Of a stretch of 50,189 bases of DNA, positions 36,278-47,516 are shown piece after piece. Below the pieces are notes generated by a model, which saw only the letters and a list, made by a program, of their open reading frames with translations, ran no database searches and was not told where the DNA came from. Origin of the DNA: Okeania sp. SIO2C9. GTDB taxonomy: Bacteria > Cyanobacteriota > Cyanobacteriia > Cyanobacteriales > Microcoleaceae. Both the position numbers and the translations under genes were made by a program. The stretch lies in the NCBI RefSeq assembly GCF_010672455.1, contig NZ_JAAHGO010000067.1:1-50189 (forward strand), given 5' to 3'. Within the stretch, counting starts at the first letter, position 1. Each line of letters begins with the position of its first letter.

Positions 36278-37144
36278 GTGAAACTCTCAGTATATGGAAA
36301 AGGCGGCATCGGCAAATCTACAACAAGCTGCAACATCTCAGTGGCCTTAGCCAAACGTGGTAAAAAAGTTCTACAAATTGGTTGCGACCCAAAACACGAC
36401 AGTACATTTACCCTCACAGGATTTCTCATCCCCACAATTATTGACACCCTACAAGAAAAGGACTACCATTACGAAGATATCTGGCCAGAAGATGTCATAT
36501 ATAAAGGTTACGGTGGTGTAGACTGCGTAGAAGCAGGTGGACCACCCGCTGGAGCAGGTTGTGGTGGGTACGTTGTCGGTGAAACAGTCAAACTACTCAA
36601 AGAATTAAATGCCTTTGACGAATACGACGTCATCTTATTTGACGTACTCGGTGACGTAGTCTGTGGTGGTTTTGCAGCTCCACTCAACTATTCAGACTAC
36701 TGCATGATTGTCACAGATAATGGCTTCGATGCCCTCTTTGCAGCTAATCGCATTGCCGCCTCTGTCCGTGAAAAAGCTCGCACCCATCCTCTACGTTTGG
36801 CAGGCCTAATAGGCAATCGTACATCCAAGCGCGATCTAATTAATAAATATATAGAAGCCGTACCAATGCCAGTGTTAGAAGTCCTACCACTAATTGAAGA
36901 TATTCGAGTTTCTCGCGTCAAAGGCAAAACATTATTTGAAATGGCCGAAAACGATCCTTCACTCCAATATGTTTGTAACTATTACCTGAATATTGCCGAC
37001 CAAATTTTGGCTTTGCCAGAGGGAGTAGTGCCCAATGAATCTCTCGATCGCGATTTGTTCTCCTTACTCTCTGATTTCTACTTAAATCCTAGTAAGCCTG
37101 AAGTTATGTCAGAGGATGAGAAGCTTGACCTGATGATGGTTTAA
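36278..37144 (+). CDS. chlL: Light-independent protochlorophyllide reductase, iron-sulfur ATP-binding protein ChlL
   Basis: 288 residues, GTG start after AGGAG (36266), giving [20 protein letters not shown] as in other ChlL. The P-loop is at residues 7-15. Cys95 ([11 protein letters not shown]) and Cys129 ([11 protein letters not shown]) bridge a 4Fe-4S cluster between two subunits. ChlL is the nitrogenase NifH-like donor that passes electrons from ferredoxin, with ATP, to the ChlN-ChlB catalytic complex, which reduces the D ring of protochlorophyllide in the dark. Length and motifs are complete. The DUF5331 gene follows after 39 bp, so they are probably co-transcribed. Cluster oxygen sensitivity is known for the family. 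Confidence 0.98.
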   Translation: MKLSVYGKGGIGKSTTSCNISVALAKRGKKVLQIGCDPKHDSTFTLTGFLIPTIIDTLQEKDYHYEDIWPEDVIYKGYGGVDCVEAGGPPAGAGCGGYVVGETVKLLKELNAFDEYDVILFDVLGDVVCGGFAAPLNYSDYCMIVTDNGFDALFAANRIAASVREKARTHPLRLAGLIGNRTSKRDLINKYIEAVPMPVLEVLPLIEDIRVSRVKGKTLFEMAENDPSLQYVCNYYLNIADQILALPEGVVPNESLDRDLFSLLSDFYLNPSKPEVMSEDEKLDLMMV

Positions 37145-37183
37145 TAGATTTAGCTCTTCTCAGGATAAGGAATTATAGAAGTC

Positions 37184-38524
37184 ATGGTTTTCTTTGAACA
37201 ATTATCAACGTCCCTCAAACAAAAATGGCTGCACTACTACCAAAAAAATCGCCCATGGTTGGTACTGCACATGACAGATGAAAATACGGTCCAGACTCCT
37301 GATGGAGGAAGGAGACCTCTGTCATACCTTATCTTGGGAATTCTTAATGCCCTGGAACCAGAGTTAGAGGCATTAATGTTGCCTTTCTCCAAACTCAAGG
37401 CAGATGCAGATAGTTTAATAGAAGTTTTAGGGTTAAATTTTGACCCAGACATTGCCATAGGTAAAGAACCAGATTCTTCTATAGATAAATCAACATCAAT
37501 ATCATCTTTGAGTTCCACAGGTGATGATGCTCAGGAGTCACCAGGATCTTATTCCCCAATTATGCCAGACCAGAATGAAGATTCTAATAATTGGGGTACT
37601 GCTGCAGTAGTAGGTGGAGCTGTCGCTGTCGGTGGAGCTGCTGCACTAGCTTCTGGATTGGGTATGGACTCTGATGATTTGCTTGATGATGACCAGAGTG
37701 AGTTAGACCTGGAGTCAGAAGCGGATGAGTTGGATATGGGACTGGATTCTGACTCGGAAGTGGATGATGATTTGGACTTGGGAATGGAGTCAGAAGTGGA
37801 TGAGTTGGATATGGGACTGGATTCTGACTCGGAAGTGGATGATGATTTGGACTTGGGAATGGAGTCAGAAGCGGATGAGTTGGATATGGGACTGGATTCT
37901 GACTCGGAAGTGGATGATGATTTGGACTTGGGAATGGAGTCAGAAGCGGATGAGTTGGATATGGGACTGGATTCTGACTCGGAAGTGGATGATGATTTGG
38001 ACTTGGGAATGGAGTCAGAAGCGGATGAGTTGGATATGGGACTGGATTCTGACTCGGAAGTGGATGATGATTTGGACTTGGGAATGGAGTCAGAAGCGGA
38101 TGAGTTGGATATGGGACTGGATTCTGACTCGGAAGTGGATGATGATTTGGATTTGGGAATGGAGTCAGCAACAGAAGCAGAAGATGACTTGGGTAGCCTT
38201 GACCTCAGCGACCTAGATGGAGATAGTTCTGACGATCTCGAGCTTGGAGAAGATAGCTCCGACTTTGTCGCAGAAGATATTCCTGATCCATTTGAAGATA
38301 CATCGGCGAAGTTGGATGAGTCTGGACTAGATGAGCTAGGTGATATGGATCTTAGCGACTTGGGAGATGATAATCAATTTGATGATTTGTCTTCTGATGA
38401 TTTAGGAGATTTGGACCTCGATCTGGATGGAGATGACCTAGATTTGGATGAGGCCGATCTAGATTCTTTAGCAGGAGATAAAAAGTCTTCTAATGATGAC
38501 GATCTTGAAGGGTTGTTGGGTTAA
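37184..38524 (+). CDS. DUF5331 protein with six 25-residue acidic repeats
   Basis: 446 residues. The N-terminal 95 residues (VFFEQLSTSLKQKWLHYYQK, SYLILGILNALEPELEALML) match a cyanobacterial family, DUF5331, that lies between chlL and chlN. A Gly/Ala stretch (AAVVGGAVAVGGAAALASGL, about 138-157) follows. Then comes an extremely acidic region containing EADELDMGLDSDSEVDDDLD repeated six times (residues about 180-329), and further Asp-rich sequence to the end. Cysteines are absent from what I read. The conserved place beside chlL/chlN suggests a role in assembly, stability or regulation of the dark reductase, but none is established. The acidic tail may be a binding or solubility tail. Confidence 0.9.
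   Translation: MVFFEQLSTSLKQKWLHYYQKNRPWLVLHMTDENTVQTPDGGRRPLSYLILGILNALEPELEALMLPFSKLKADADSLIEVLGLNFDPDIAIGKEPDSSIDKSTSISSLSSTGDDAQESPGSYSPIMPDQNEDSNNWGTAAVVGGAVAVGGAAALASGLGMDSDDLLDDDQSELDLESEADELDMGLDSDSEVDDDLDLGMESEVDELDMGLDSDSEVDDDLDLGMESEADELDMGLDSDSEVDDDLDLGMESEADELDMGLDSDSEVDDDLDLGMESEADELDMGLDSDSEVDDDLDLGMESEADELDMGLDSDSEVDDDLDLGMESATEAEDDLGSLDLSDLDGDSSDDLELGEDSSDFVAEDIPDPFEDTSAKLDESGLDELGDMDLSDLGDDNQFDDLSSDDLGDLDLDLDGDDLDLDEADLDSLAGDKKSSNDDDLEGLLG
37721..38170 (+). repeat. 75-bp tandem repeat inside the DUF5331 gene, six units
   Basis: Units begin GCGGATGAGTTGGATATGGG at 37721 and recur every 75 bp (37796, 37871, 37946, 38021, 38096). They are almost identical at DNA level, including synonymous positions, so expansion is recent or homogenised. 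Because 75 is a multiple of three, all frames are open, giving false frames on both strands. Confidence 0.95.
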
Positions 38525-40291
<1,767 letters not shown>

Positions 40292-41145
40292 TTTACAGAT
40301 TTTTGGGTAGGAAAAAATCCTAAATTGTAGACTTTAGTTGTAGAAATAGTAGGGTGGGTTTTACTCGCTCTACTAATTTTTTTTGACGAGGAGCAGTGGG
40401 AGACAATTATCTTTTCATCCATAAATTTTGCCAGAGAAAAATACCGATAATTTTGGCAAAATTTACCGCCTTATCAAAAAAATAGTTGGTGATACTTTGG
40501 TGAATTTACTAATTTTTTTAGACTAGCAGCGGAGGAGATAATTTTTCAACTCTAGTAATTTTTACAACTACAAGGTAAGCATTCAGCAGTCAGCTATTAG
40601 CTATTGATGATCGAAGGAGGTAAAAGCAATTGAGAAATTTGGATAGAATTAAAAGTTACTGTCAAATTACGCAACTTTTAAGCTTATAAAGAATTATTCA
40701 TTATTTGCGCTCTAGCTGACTGCTAAGACACTACAAGAAGTAGAAGGCAACTCCCATTTCAGGCACAAATTTTATCACAGAAAAAATTTCGATAATTTTG
40801 GCAATATAGCAATTCCCATGCTGGTAAGGTACAAAATTCTACGGTTTGAGGGAACAGGGAACAGGGAATAAAATGGAAATTAAAGATAGGTGTACCTCAT
40901 TAGCCTGAGAAACGCTATATTAAGCATTGAGTTAGAACAATAGAATAGATTTCAATTGAATATAAATTTTACTAAACTTACATTTCATTTCATTCTTATG
41001 CAAGAAGTCTATTAGACCTCTCCAGAAAAGAGGGAGTAGGGAGTAGGGAGTAGGAAGTAGGGGTAAATAATTGATGATTTATCTACGATAATTGATTTTA
41101 TTTGTTATTATTGGACATGTATATTAATTATTAAAAGGAAAAGCT
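40292..41145. other. Intergenic with a degenerate repeat family
   Basis: Repeats related to 41882-42028 lie at 40399-40552 and 40740-40808; all share CAACTCCCATTTCA-like, CCGATAATTTTGGCAA-like and CTCTACTAA-type motifs. The copy 41021-41105 of the 32186 repeat (CTCCAGAAAAGAGGGAGTAG) is also here. AAAAGGAAAAGCT before 41146 is the ribosome site of the next gene. Confidence 0.5.
40399..40552. repeat. Degenerate ~150-bp repeat, copy 1
   Basis: TTTTCATCCATAAATTTTGC, CCGATAATTTTGGCAA and AAAAATAGTTGGTG, ending ACTAATTTTTTTAGACTAGC, align in order with 41882-42028. A shorter part (CAACTCCCATTTCAGGCAC...GATAATTTTGGCAATAT) lies at 40740-40808. Confidence 0.5.
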
Positions 41146-41679
41146 ATGGAAGGATTTAGAAGAATTGTTACGGGAAATAATACTAATGGTAAATCAATAG
41201 TAATGATTGACGGACCCCCAGCAAGATCGATAGGTGAGGAAGTCGGAGGACTATTTGAAGTATGGAATACTGATGGAAATCAAATAAATACTCTTGATAA
41301 AATTGATAGAGCTGATACTGATGTACTTTTGTCTCCTCCAAAAGGAGGAACCAAATTTAGGTATTTTGTAATTAATCCTACTCCAGAGGGAATAACAAAG
41401 GAAAAACTTGAGGAGTTAACAGCCACAGCTTTTGCCAAGATAGGGGCATCTCAAGAAAGAGTTGATACAACTCGACATCCTGCAATGCATAAAACAAAAA
41501 CAATAGATTATATTATTTTACTAAAAGGAGATGTGACTCTGTTACTAGATGATGATGAAGTTCAGTTACAACCATTTGATGTTGTAGTTCAACGAGGCAC
41601 TAATCACGCATGGGTAAATAATGGCAAAGAACCTGCACTTTTTATTGCAGTTCTCATTGATATTGACTTAAAAGATTAA
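41146..41679 (+). CDS. Cupin-domain protein
   Basis: 177 residues. A C-terminal cupin barrel is visible (about 105-170): HPAMHKTKTIDYIILLKGDV with two His and Asp at the usual metal positions, and DVVVQRGTNHAWVNNGKEPA with the second-motif His. The N-terminal 90 residues (VTGNNTNGKSIVMIDGPPAR) are typical of small cupins annotated near aromatic dioxygenases. The catalytic role is unknown; metal binding is likely. No neighbour suggests a pathway. ATG start with AAGGAAAAGC upstream. Confidence 0.8.
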   Translation: MEGFRRIVTGNNTNGKSIVMIDGPPARSIGEEVGGLFEVWNTDGNQINTLDKIDRADTDVLLSPPKGGTKFRYFVINPTPEGITKEKLEELTATAFAKIGASQERVDTTRHPAMHKTKTIDYIILLKGDVTLLLDDDEVQLQPFDVVVQRGTNHAWVNNGKEPALFIAVLIDIDLKD

Positions 41680-43089
41680 CTTATTTAATAGTCTTTTAAG
41701 ATGTGGTAATAGAATTACAGTCAGTCGCCTCTCCTTTTCGGAGGTGGCAGGAATCTCTAATTATAATTATCAATAAAATACTATTTATCTTCCCAAATAC
41801 TTTTATTGCTTTTAGAATCTGAAAACCTATTTTTATCAAAACTTGTTTAAATATGACTATCAGCATTTAAGAAAAATCTAGTTGGAAGCCAACTCCCATT
41901 TCATCCACAGATTTTCTCAGAGCTAAGAATTCGATAGTTTTGCCAATATTTAGGACTAAGGCAGAAAAATAGTAGGTGAGAGTTTTCCTGCTCTACTAAC
42001 TTTTTTCTGACTCAGAAGCTCAAAGTTGACTACTCCCCGCAGCTATTGCCGAGGGGATTCTAAGTTGATACTACGCAACAAGATAAATCCATGTTGCTTT
42101 GTTGCTCCTTAGCTGACCAAAGATATATTCTTTGGGGACAAGTCAAAGTGCCCCTACACAGTCGGCATAGCGTCTAAACCTAGCTTTCTGCTTACTTTTG
42201 TCTAAACGTTTGTATATCCAGATAATAGCACAGGAAAACTTTAGAAGTCTTGTCTAAACGACTCGCTTGTTTTCATCCCCCGGTTAAAACACGGGGGCTT
42301 TCAACGTCGCTTTTCGGTAATTATCATTCTAAATTTCAAAAGTAATATTATGTGCCCCTCCGGGGGAGCTACCCTAGCCCCTTCCAGGGCAGCTGCGCTA
42401 ACGGGTGAATACTTATTATTGGTAGGGAACATCTTAACTATGAATAGGGAATAGAGCAGAGGATGAAAATAGAGCAAATTATTCTGAAGACCAAGGGTAA
42501 GTTTTTGATAAATATAAATCAAACAATCAATAAATTTTTACTTCTGACTTTGAGCGATCGCAAACTACCCTTTAAATCAAAACTTGAGGCAAAGAGGGTA
42601 AAGATAATTTTTACTAATATAAATAAGCTTTAAGATTGTTTCTGCAAATCAAAAAAACACCTTTTTTTATCAATTATTACAAAATATTTCACGAGCTTGC
42701 GTTGTTTCAGAGATTTGTATCATACTCTGAACATTAAGGTATGATGCCAATGTTATATCTAAAACAAAAATAATCTCCTTTCAACAAAACTACAACCCAG
42801 TATTTACGTTAAAAATCTTCTAGATATTGCGATTTGCAACTAGCTAAGGATAAGCTCAAAAAAATAAATTTTACATAAGTAAAAATACCTGAGTAATTAT
42901 AGACATTGACAAAATACCAAAAATAGTATCATAAATTCCTCTACGTCATCTCGGTTTCCTATTTTTGATTTCCTCAAAGCTCAAACTTAGATTTAAGAAA
43001 TGGTATTAATTATTCGGTTAAATTACTACCTCAGCCAGAATTAATCAATCCACAAGACCTTAATATCGCTAAATTATTCGTAGTAAACG
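41680..43089. other. Intergenic with repeats and hairpins
   Basis: 41882-42028 is copy 3 of the 150-bp repeat. CCCCCG (42277) and CGGGGG (42292) form a stem around GTTAAAACA. GC-rich sequence (CCCCTCCGGGGGAGC, CCCCTTCCAGGGCAGC) lies at 42355-42410. A frame at about 42970-43120 (SVKLLPQPELINPQDLNIAK) looks possibly coding but lacks a start. Confidence 0.4.
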
Positions 43090-43491
43090 GTGCAAAAAAT
43101 CAAAATATTTTCCTTTTTTTCAGGCTGTGGCTTTCTAGACTTAGGCTTTGAAAATATTGGCTTTGAAGTTGTCTTTGTCAACGAAAATTTTTCCCCCTTT
43201 ATGACAGCTTATCGTTATGCTCCACAATTATTAGAAATATCTGAGCCAGAGTATGGATATTTAGAAGACGATTTAGTTTATTTAACTGGGGAAAATGGAA
43301 AAACAAATTTACAAGAATTAGTCAAAGATGCTCCGAGAAATTCTGATTTTGTCGGATTTATTGGCAGACCTCCTTGTCCTGACTTTTCAGTAGGAGGAAA
43401 AAACCGAAGGAAAAATGGAGAAAATGGTAAATTATCAGATGCTTATATAGAATTAATTTGTCAACAAAAATCAGATTTTTTTGTATTTGAA
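43090..43491 (+). pseudogene. Truncated DNA (cytosine-5) methyltransferase
   Basis: From GTG 43090: MQKIKIFSFFSGCGFLDLGF contains motif I (FSGCGFLDLGFE), followed by FVNENF (motif II region) and FIGRPPCPDFSVGGKNRR, which is motif IV with the catalytic Cys in PPCPDFS (usual form PPCQxFS). It ends in FFVFE, near the motif VI region (ENV). The MITE at 43492 then interrupts, and the frame stops at 43545 inside it. Excising the MITE adds only a few codons before a stop, so the gene was already decaying. The target-recognition domain and motifs VIII-X are missing. No endonuclease is found beside it. Confidence 0.8.
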
Positions 43492-43584
43492 CAGGACTTA
43501 CGCATTCTTCTGGCAAAAAAGCTATATATACCATTAGTGCTATAGTTTTTATCTACTATATGTAGTGCCTTTGCGTAAGTCCTG
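43492..43584. mobile_element. MITE, CAGGACTTACGC ends, 5-bp target duplication TTGAA
   Basis: 93 bp between CAGGACTTACGC and GCGTAAGTCCTG with TTGAA on each side (43487-43491, 43585-43589). Inverse copy of 20791-20882: about 85% identical by eye, sharing AAACTATAGCACTA and GGTATATATAG. It interrupts the methyltransferase gene. Confidence 0.88.
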
Positions 43585-43991
43585 TTGAAATAGCTGTTTC
43601 ATACAATGCTTGATAACGACGGTCTGGGCGATTCAATACTTTAACAGAGATAAAAGCTTTACTAGTCTTGCCTTAAGTCTACTACATTGAGAATATAATC
43701 GAATTGAAGCTACTGAAAATCATCAGAATTGTGAAAACATCACTAGGGAAAGACCTATCTTAATTATAAAAGGATATTCTCGAGCTGCATCGACCAGACT
43801 TAAAACAAAATGTATTAGTATGAACTGTGTTTATTGATATATAATTTCGGCCAAACAGAGCTGAGAAATAGTTTAAAAAGAACCACTATTAGAGTCAAAA
43901 ATCAATTAGGAAAGCTTACCAATTCTCCCACATTAAGATGGATATTTCAATCTTAATGTGGGATTCATTTGTGAACAATAAATGGATTTTA
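43585..43991. other. Intergenic downstream of the methyltransferase fragment
   Basis: No supported gene. CCCACATTAAGATGG at 43928 and TCTTAATGTGGGAT at 43952 form a strong inverted repeat, a possible terminator or element end. Confidence 0.4.
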
Positions 43992-44225
43992 TTAATGGAT
44001 AATGGATAATGGATAATTGATAATTACCTCTGGTTAAAACCGTTACGGAATTGAATATAAGGAGATATTATTTCTTCACAGGAGTCGATTGGATATGGCT
44101 CCGAGACCTCGCCATCCCATCCTAACGGACTGCTCCGCAAACGACCGCTTTTTTTTCCCTTAAAAGGGGAGGCTTCAAGGCGCGAATTATTTAATTATTA
44201 ATTATTAATCATTAATAATTCGGTA
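43992..44225 (-). repeat. Interspersed repeat, short copy
   Basis: On the minus strand it reads as 27905-28295 without the ~150-bp middle, ending TTCCGTAACGGTTTTAACC and AATTATCAATTATCC, with GCGCCTTGAAGCCTCCCC at the start. A single GCCATATCCAATCGAC is present where the long copy has two. Confidence 0.7.
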
Positions 44226-44227
44226 AG

Positions 44228-44408
44228 CAGGTTGTTAATATCACAGAAGAACCCTGGTTAATTTTAGAGTTTTTACCATCTGCTTGTCAAAAATATTATG
44301 GCTGATTTCAGTGGTATTTTCTGGCAATTTGAGCCACAAAAATTTGATGAATATGATCGCGCTCGGAGTATTGCTGCTTCTGTTTTTTCTGCTGACTATA
44401 GCAACTGA
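44228..44408 (+). pseudogene. Short unrecognised gene remnant
   Basis: QVVNITEEPWLILEFLPSAC is followed, after a one-base frame change near 44298, by ADFSGIFWQFEPQKFDEYDR and ARSIAASVFSADYSN with a stop. Composition looks coding in both parts, but I do not recognise the protein. It could be the decayed end of a gene removed by the repeat at 43992-44225. Confidence 0.3.
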
Positions 44409-44562
44409 TTAGGAATAAAGCTTTGGTGTTCCCGGACTGTGGCGGAGCACCGTATCGCTATCTCTAAGCAAGAGTAGAAAACATACTGTTTGAAATCTTA
44501 CGGTAAACTATTTAAATAAAGGATAACTATGTGTTGAAAAATCTATAGGACTCAAATAAACT

Positions 44563-45225
44563 ATGACATCTTATGCTACTGCCACTGCCAGAGCGGAAAT
44601 GAGTGAAATTAGGCGTCTAAAAGGCTTACTACCACCAGAATTACAAAGTTGGGTCATGGTAGAAAAGTCCATTGAAGTTAATCCTCCACTCATTCGCAGC
44701 GAAGAAATAGGCAAAGACCAAATAGAAATATCCATTGACCTAACACTTTGGGAGCAATTAGCATTAGACCAACGTAATCTATTATTCTGGCATGAAGTGG
44801 CCAGAATTCAAAACGATACAATTCCCAGGGATGGTTGGGAAATGGCTGCCCTTGCTATTGGTTTAGGGGGTGCTGTGGGTGAGCTATGGGTGCAGGATGG
44901 TCTACTTTTAGTTCTAGCTTTAGCTTTGTGTGGTGTATCTGGGTATAGACTCTATCAGAAGAATAATGGAGAACGTAATCTCAAAGAGGCAATAGAAGCA
45001 GACGATAAGGCGATCGCCTTAGCAACTCGTTTCGGTTACTCTCTTCCCAATGCTTATAAAAGTCTGGGCAGCGCTCTGAAAACTTTAATTGAACAAACTC
45101 CGAAAAAACGACAAAGGGCCAAATATGAAGCACGGCTTCAAGCTCTCAAACGCGGTGCGACTAAAGCAAAGGCCAGAGTTAAAGGAAGTCGTGAAACTTC
45201 ACGCTCTGAAAATATCTATAACTAG
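44563..45225 (+). CDS. DUF3318 protein (predicted membrane protein)
   Basis: 220 residues. The N-terminal half MTSYATATARAEMSEIRRLK, LPPELQSWVMVEKSIEVNPP and LFWHEVARIQND matches the cyanobacterial DUF3318 family. A hydrophobic helix-rich stretch (WEMAALAIGLGGAVGELWVQ, LLLVLALALCGVSGYRLYQ; about 92-130) gives two membrane spans. The C-terminal part is a basic coiled region (QTPKKRQRAKYEARLQALKR). A function is not established. Stands alone; a long-armed inverted repeat follows. Confidence 0.82.
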   Translation: MTSYATATARAEMSEIRRLKGLLPPELQSWVMVEKSIEVNPPLIRSEEIGKDQIEISIDLTLWEQLALDQRNLLFWHEVARIQNDTIPRDGWEMAALAIGLGGAVGELWVQDGLLLVLALALCGVSGYRLYQKNNGERNLKEAIEADDKAIALATRFGYSLPNAYKSLGSALKTLIEQTPKKRQRAKYEARLQALKRGATKAKARVKGSRETSRSENIYN

Positions 45226-45235
45226 ACAGGAAATC

Positions 45236-45296
45236 TTGAGTGGGTTAGTAGTAAAATCATCAAAACTAGACTCGGTCGTGAGAACAACCCACTCAA
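45236..45296. terminator. Inverted repeat after DUF3318 gene
   Basis: TTGAGTGGGTT (45236-45246) and AACCCACTCAA (45286-45296) are perfectly complementary with a 39-nt loop, starting 10 bp after the stop. There is no U-run, so it may be an RNA stabiliser rather than a terminator. Confidence 0.4.
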
Positions 45297-45605
45297 ATTG
45301 CTCCTAGTTATTTTGGTGTTATGATGGCGATATAACTAGATTAACAGAAAAAGCAGTTTGGTTTCTGCTGATACCATCTGAATATGTTCTATTCTTGAAT
45401 GTAGTTGGCAGAGATTAGTATATTTAAGTTGATACATTGGTATTGAACTATTGCTAATCATTAGTCTTGAGGATGGTCTAACCATTAAGGTAATTTCTAT
45501 ATACTCGTTTGAGCATAATTCTTAAACTGATTATGCCAAGAAAATCTCAGAAAAAACTCTTGTAGAAACAAAACTATAATCATAAAAAATAGGAACCAAG
45601 ATTTC
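45297..45605. other. Intergenic before the STAS fusion gene
   Basis: No gene. The ribosome site of the next gene is AGGAACC before ATG 45606. The rest is AT-rich, with no box I can assign. Confidence 0.4.
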
Positions 45606-46610
45606 ATGGTCAGCCAAACCTCAGAAACAGATATTCAAGTCACTTTTAGGGATAAAACTCCTGTCATTCATTTGCCTCTTCGTTTTACTGTCTCAGAGGC
45701 AGAATTATTTAAATCAACTTGCCAAAAACTTTTCCAATCAGAAAATACTATAGGCAAAATTATTATTGATTTTAGTCACACTAATTTTATCGATAGTTGT
45801 GGAATTGGTTCTCTAGTAACAAATTTAAAAATAGCAAAGGAAAAAAATATAGAGTTTCTGTTATCTGGTGTTAATTCTCTAGTTATGGGGGTATTTTATT
45901 TAACTGGACTAGACAAAATTTTAATCATCGAACAATCCCCAGATTCAGAAGTTAAAATCAAAACAAATGGTCAACCAGAAGAAAATCAACTTCCTATTAC
46001 TCATCCTTCTGTCAAATCTTTGGTAAAACGTCTGATTGATATTGTCGGTTCTTTAGTAGGATTATTTATTACAGGTATTTTGTTTATTCCCATCGCTATT
46101 TTTATTAAGCTTGATAGTCCTGGTCCGATATTTTTTGGTCAAGAACGATGTGGTTGGATGGGAAAAAAGTTCCTAATGTGGAAATTTCGCTCTATGTGTA
46201 AAAATGCAGAACAAATTAAGGATAAAATCGAAAATAAAGCTCAAGGTGCAATTTTTAAGAATGAAAATGATCCGCGAATTACTAAAGTTGGTAGATTTTT
46301 GAGGCGAAAGAGTTTGGATGAGTTACCTCAGTTTTGGAATGTACTGAAGGGAGATATGAGTTTAGTGGGAACTAGACCTCCAACTCCTGATGAAGTGGGG
46401 CGTTATGAAGTACCTCAATGGCAACGTTTAGATGTTAAACCTGGTATGACAGGAGAATGGCAAGTTAATGGTCGTTCTCAAGTGAAAAATTTTGAAGATA
46501 TTATTAGGTTGGACTTAAAGTATCAACAAAATTGGAGTTTAATGTACGATATAAAGTTAATTATTAAGACTGTGGGAATCTTATTTGACAAAAGTGGTGG
46601 AGCTTATTAG
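45606..46610 (+). CDS. STAS domain fused to a phosphoglycosyltransferase (bacterial sugar transferase)
   Basis: 334 residues. Residues 1-115 form a STAS (anti-sigma factor antagonist) domain with IIIDFSHTNFIDSCGIGSL; the phosphorylatable serine position (Ser64 in DSCG) is kept. After a linker, 140-334 is a polyprenyl-phosphate sugar-1-phosphate transferase: one membrane-inserted helix (SLVGLFITGILFIPIAIFIK), KFRSM, the catalytic Asp-Glu in SLDELPQFWNVLKGDMSLVG (near 238) and TRPPTPDE. It starts lipid-linked glycan synthesis for exopolysaccharide by loading the first sugar on undecaprenyl phosphate at the inner membrane. STAS in place of the usual N-terminal domain suggests control by a serine kinase/phosphatase switch. 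A GT4 glycosyltransferase follows 906 bp on. Confidence 0.9.
   Translation: MVSQTSETDIQVTFRDKTPVIHLPLRFTVSEAELFKSTCQKLFQSENTIGKIIIDFSHTNFIDSCGIGSLVTNLKIAKEKNIEFLLSGVNSLVMGVFYLTGLDKILIIEQSPDSEVKIKTNGQPEENQLPITHPSVKSLVKRLIDIVGSLVGLFITGILFIPIAIFIKLDSPGPIFFGQERCGWMGKKFLMWKFRSMCKNAEQIKDKIENKAQGAIFKNENDPRITKVGRFLRRKSLDELPQFWNVLKGDMSLVGTRPPTPDEVGRYEVPQWQRLDVKPGMTGEWQVNGRSQVKNFEDIIRLDLKYQQNWSLMYDIKLIIKTVGILFDKSGGAY

Positions 46611-47516
<906 letters not shown>

Noticed and set aside
37584-38216. Frames with PLLTPFPSPNHHPLPSQNPV or WIWDWILTRKWMM repeats
   Set aside because: Shadows of the 75-bp repeat in the DUF5331 gene.
42301-42522. 73-codon minus-strand frame
   Set aside because: No family features, located on GC-rich hairpin sequence between repeats.
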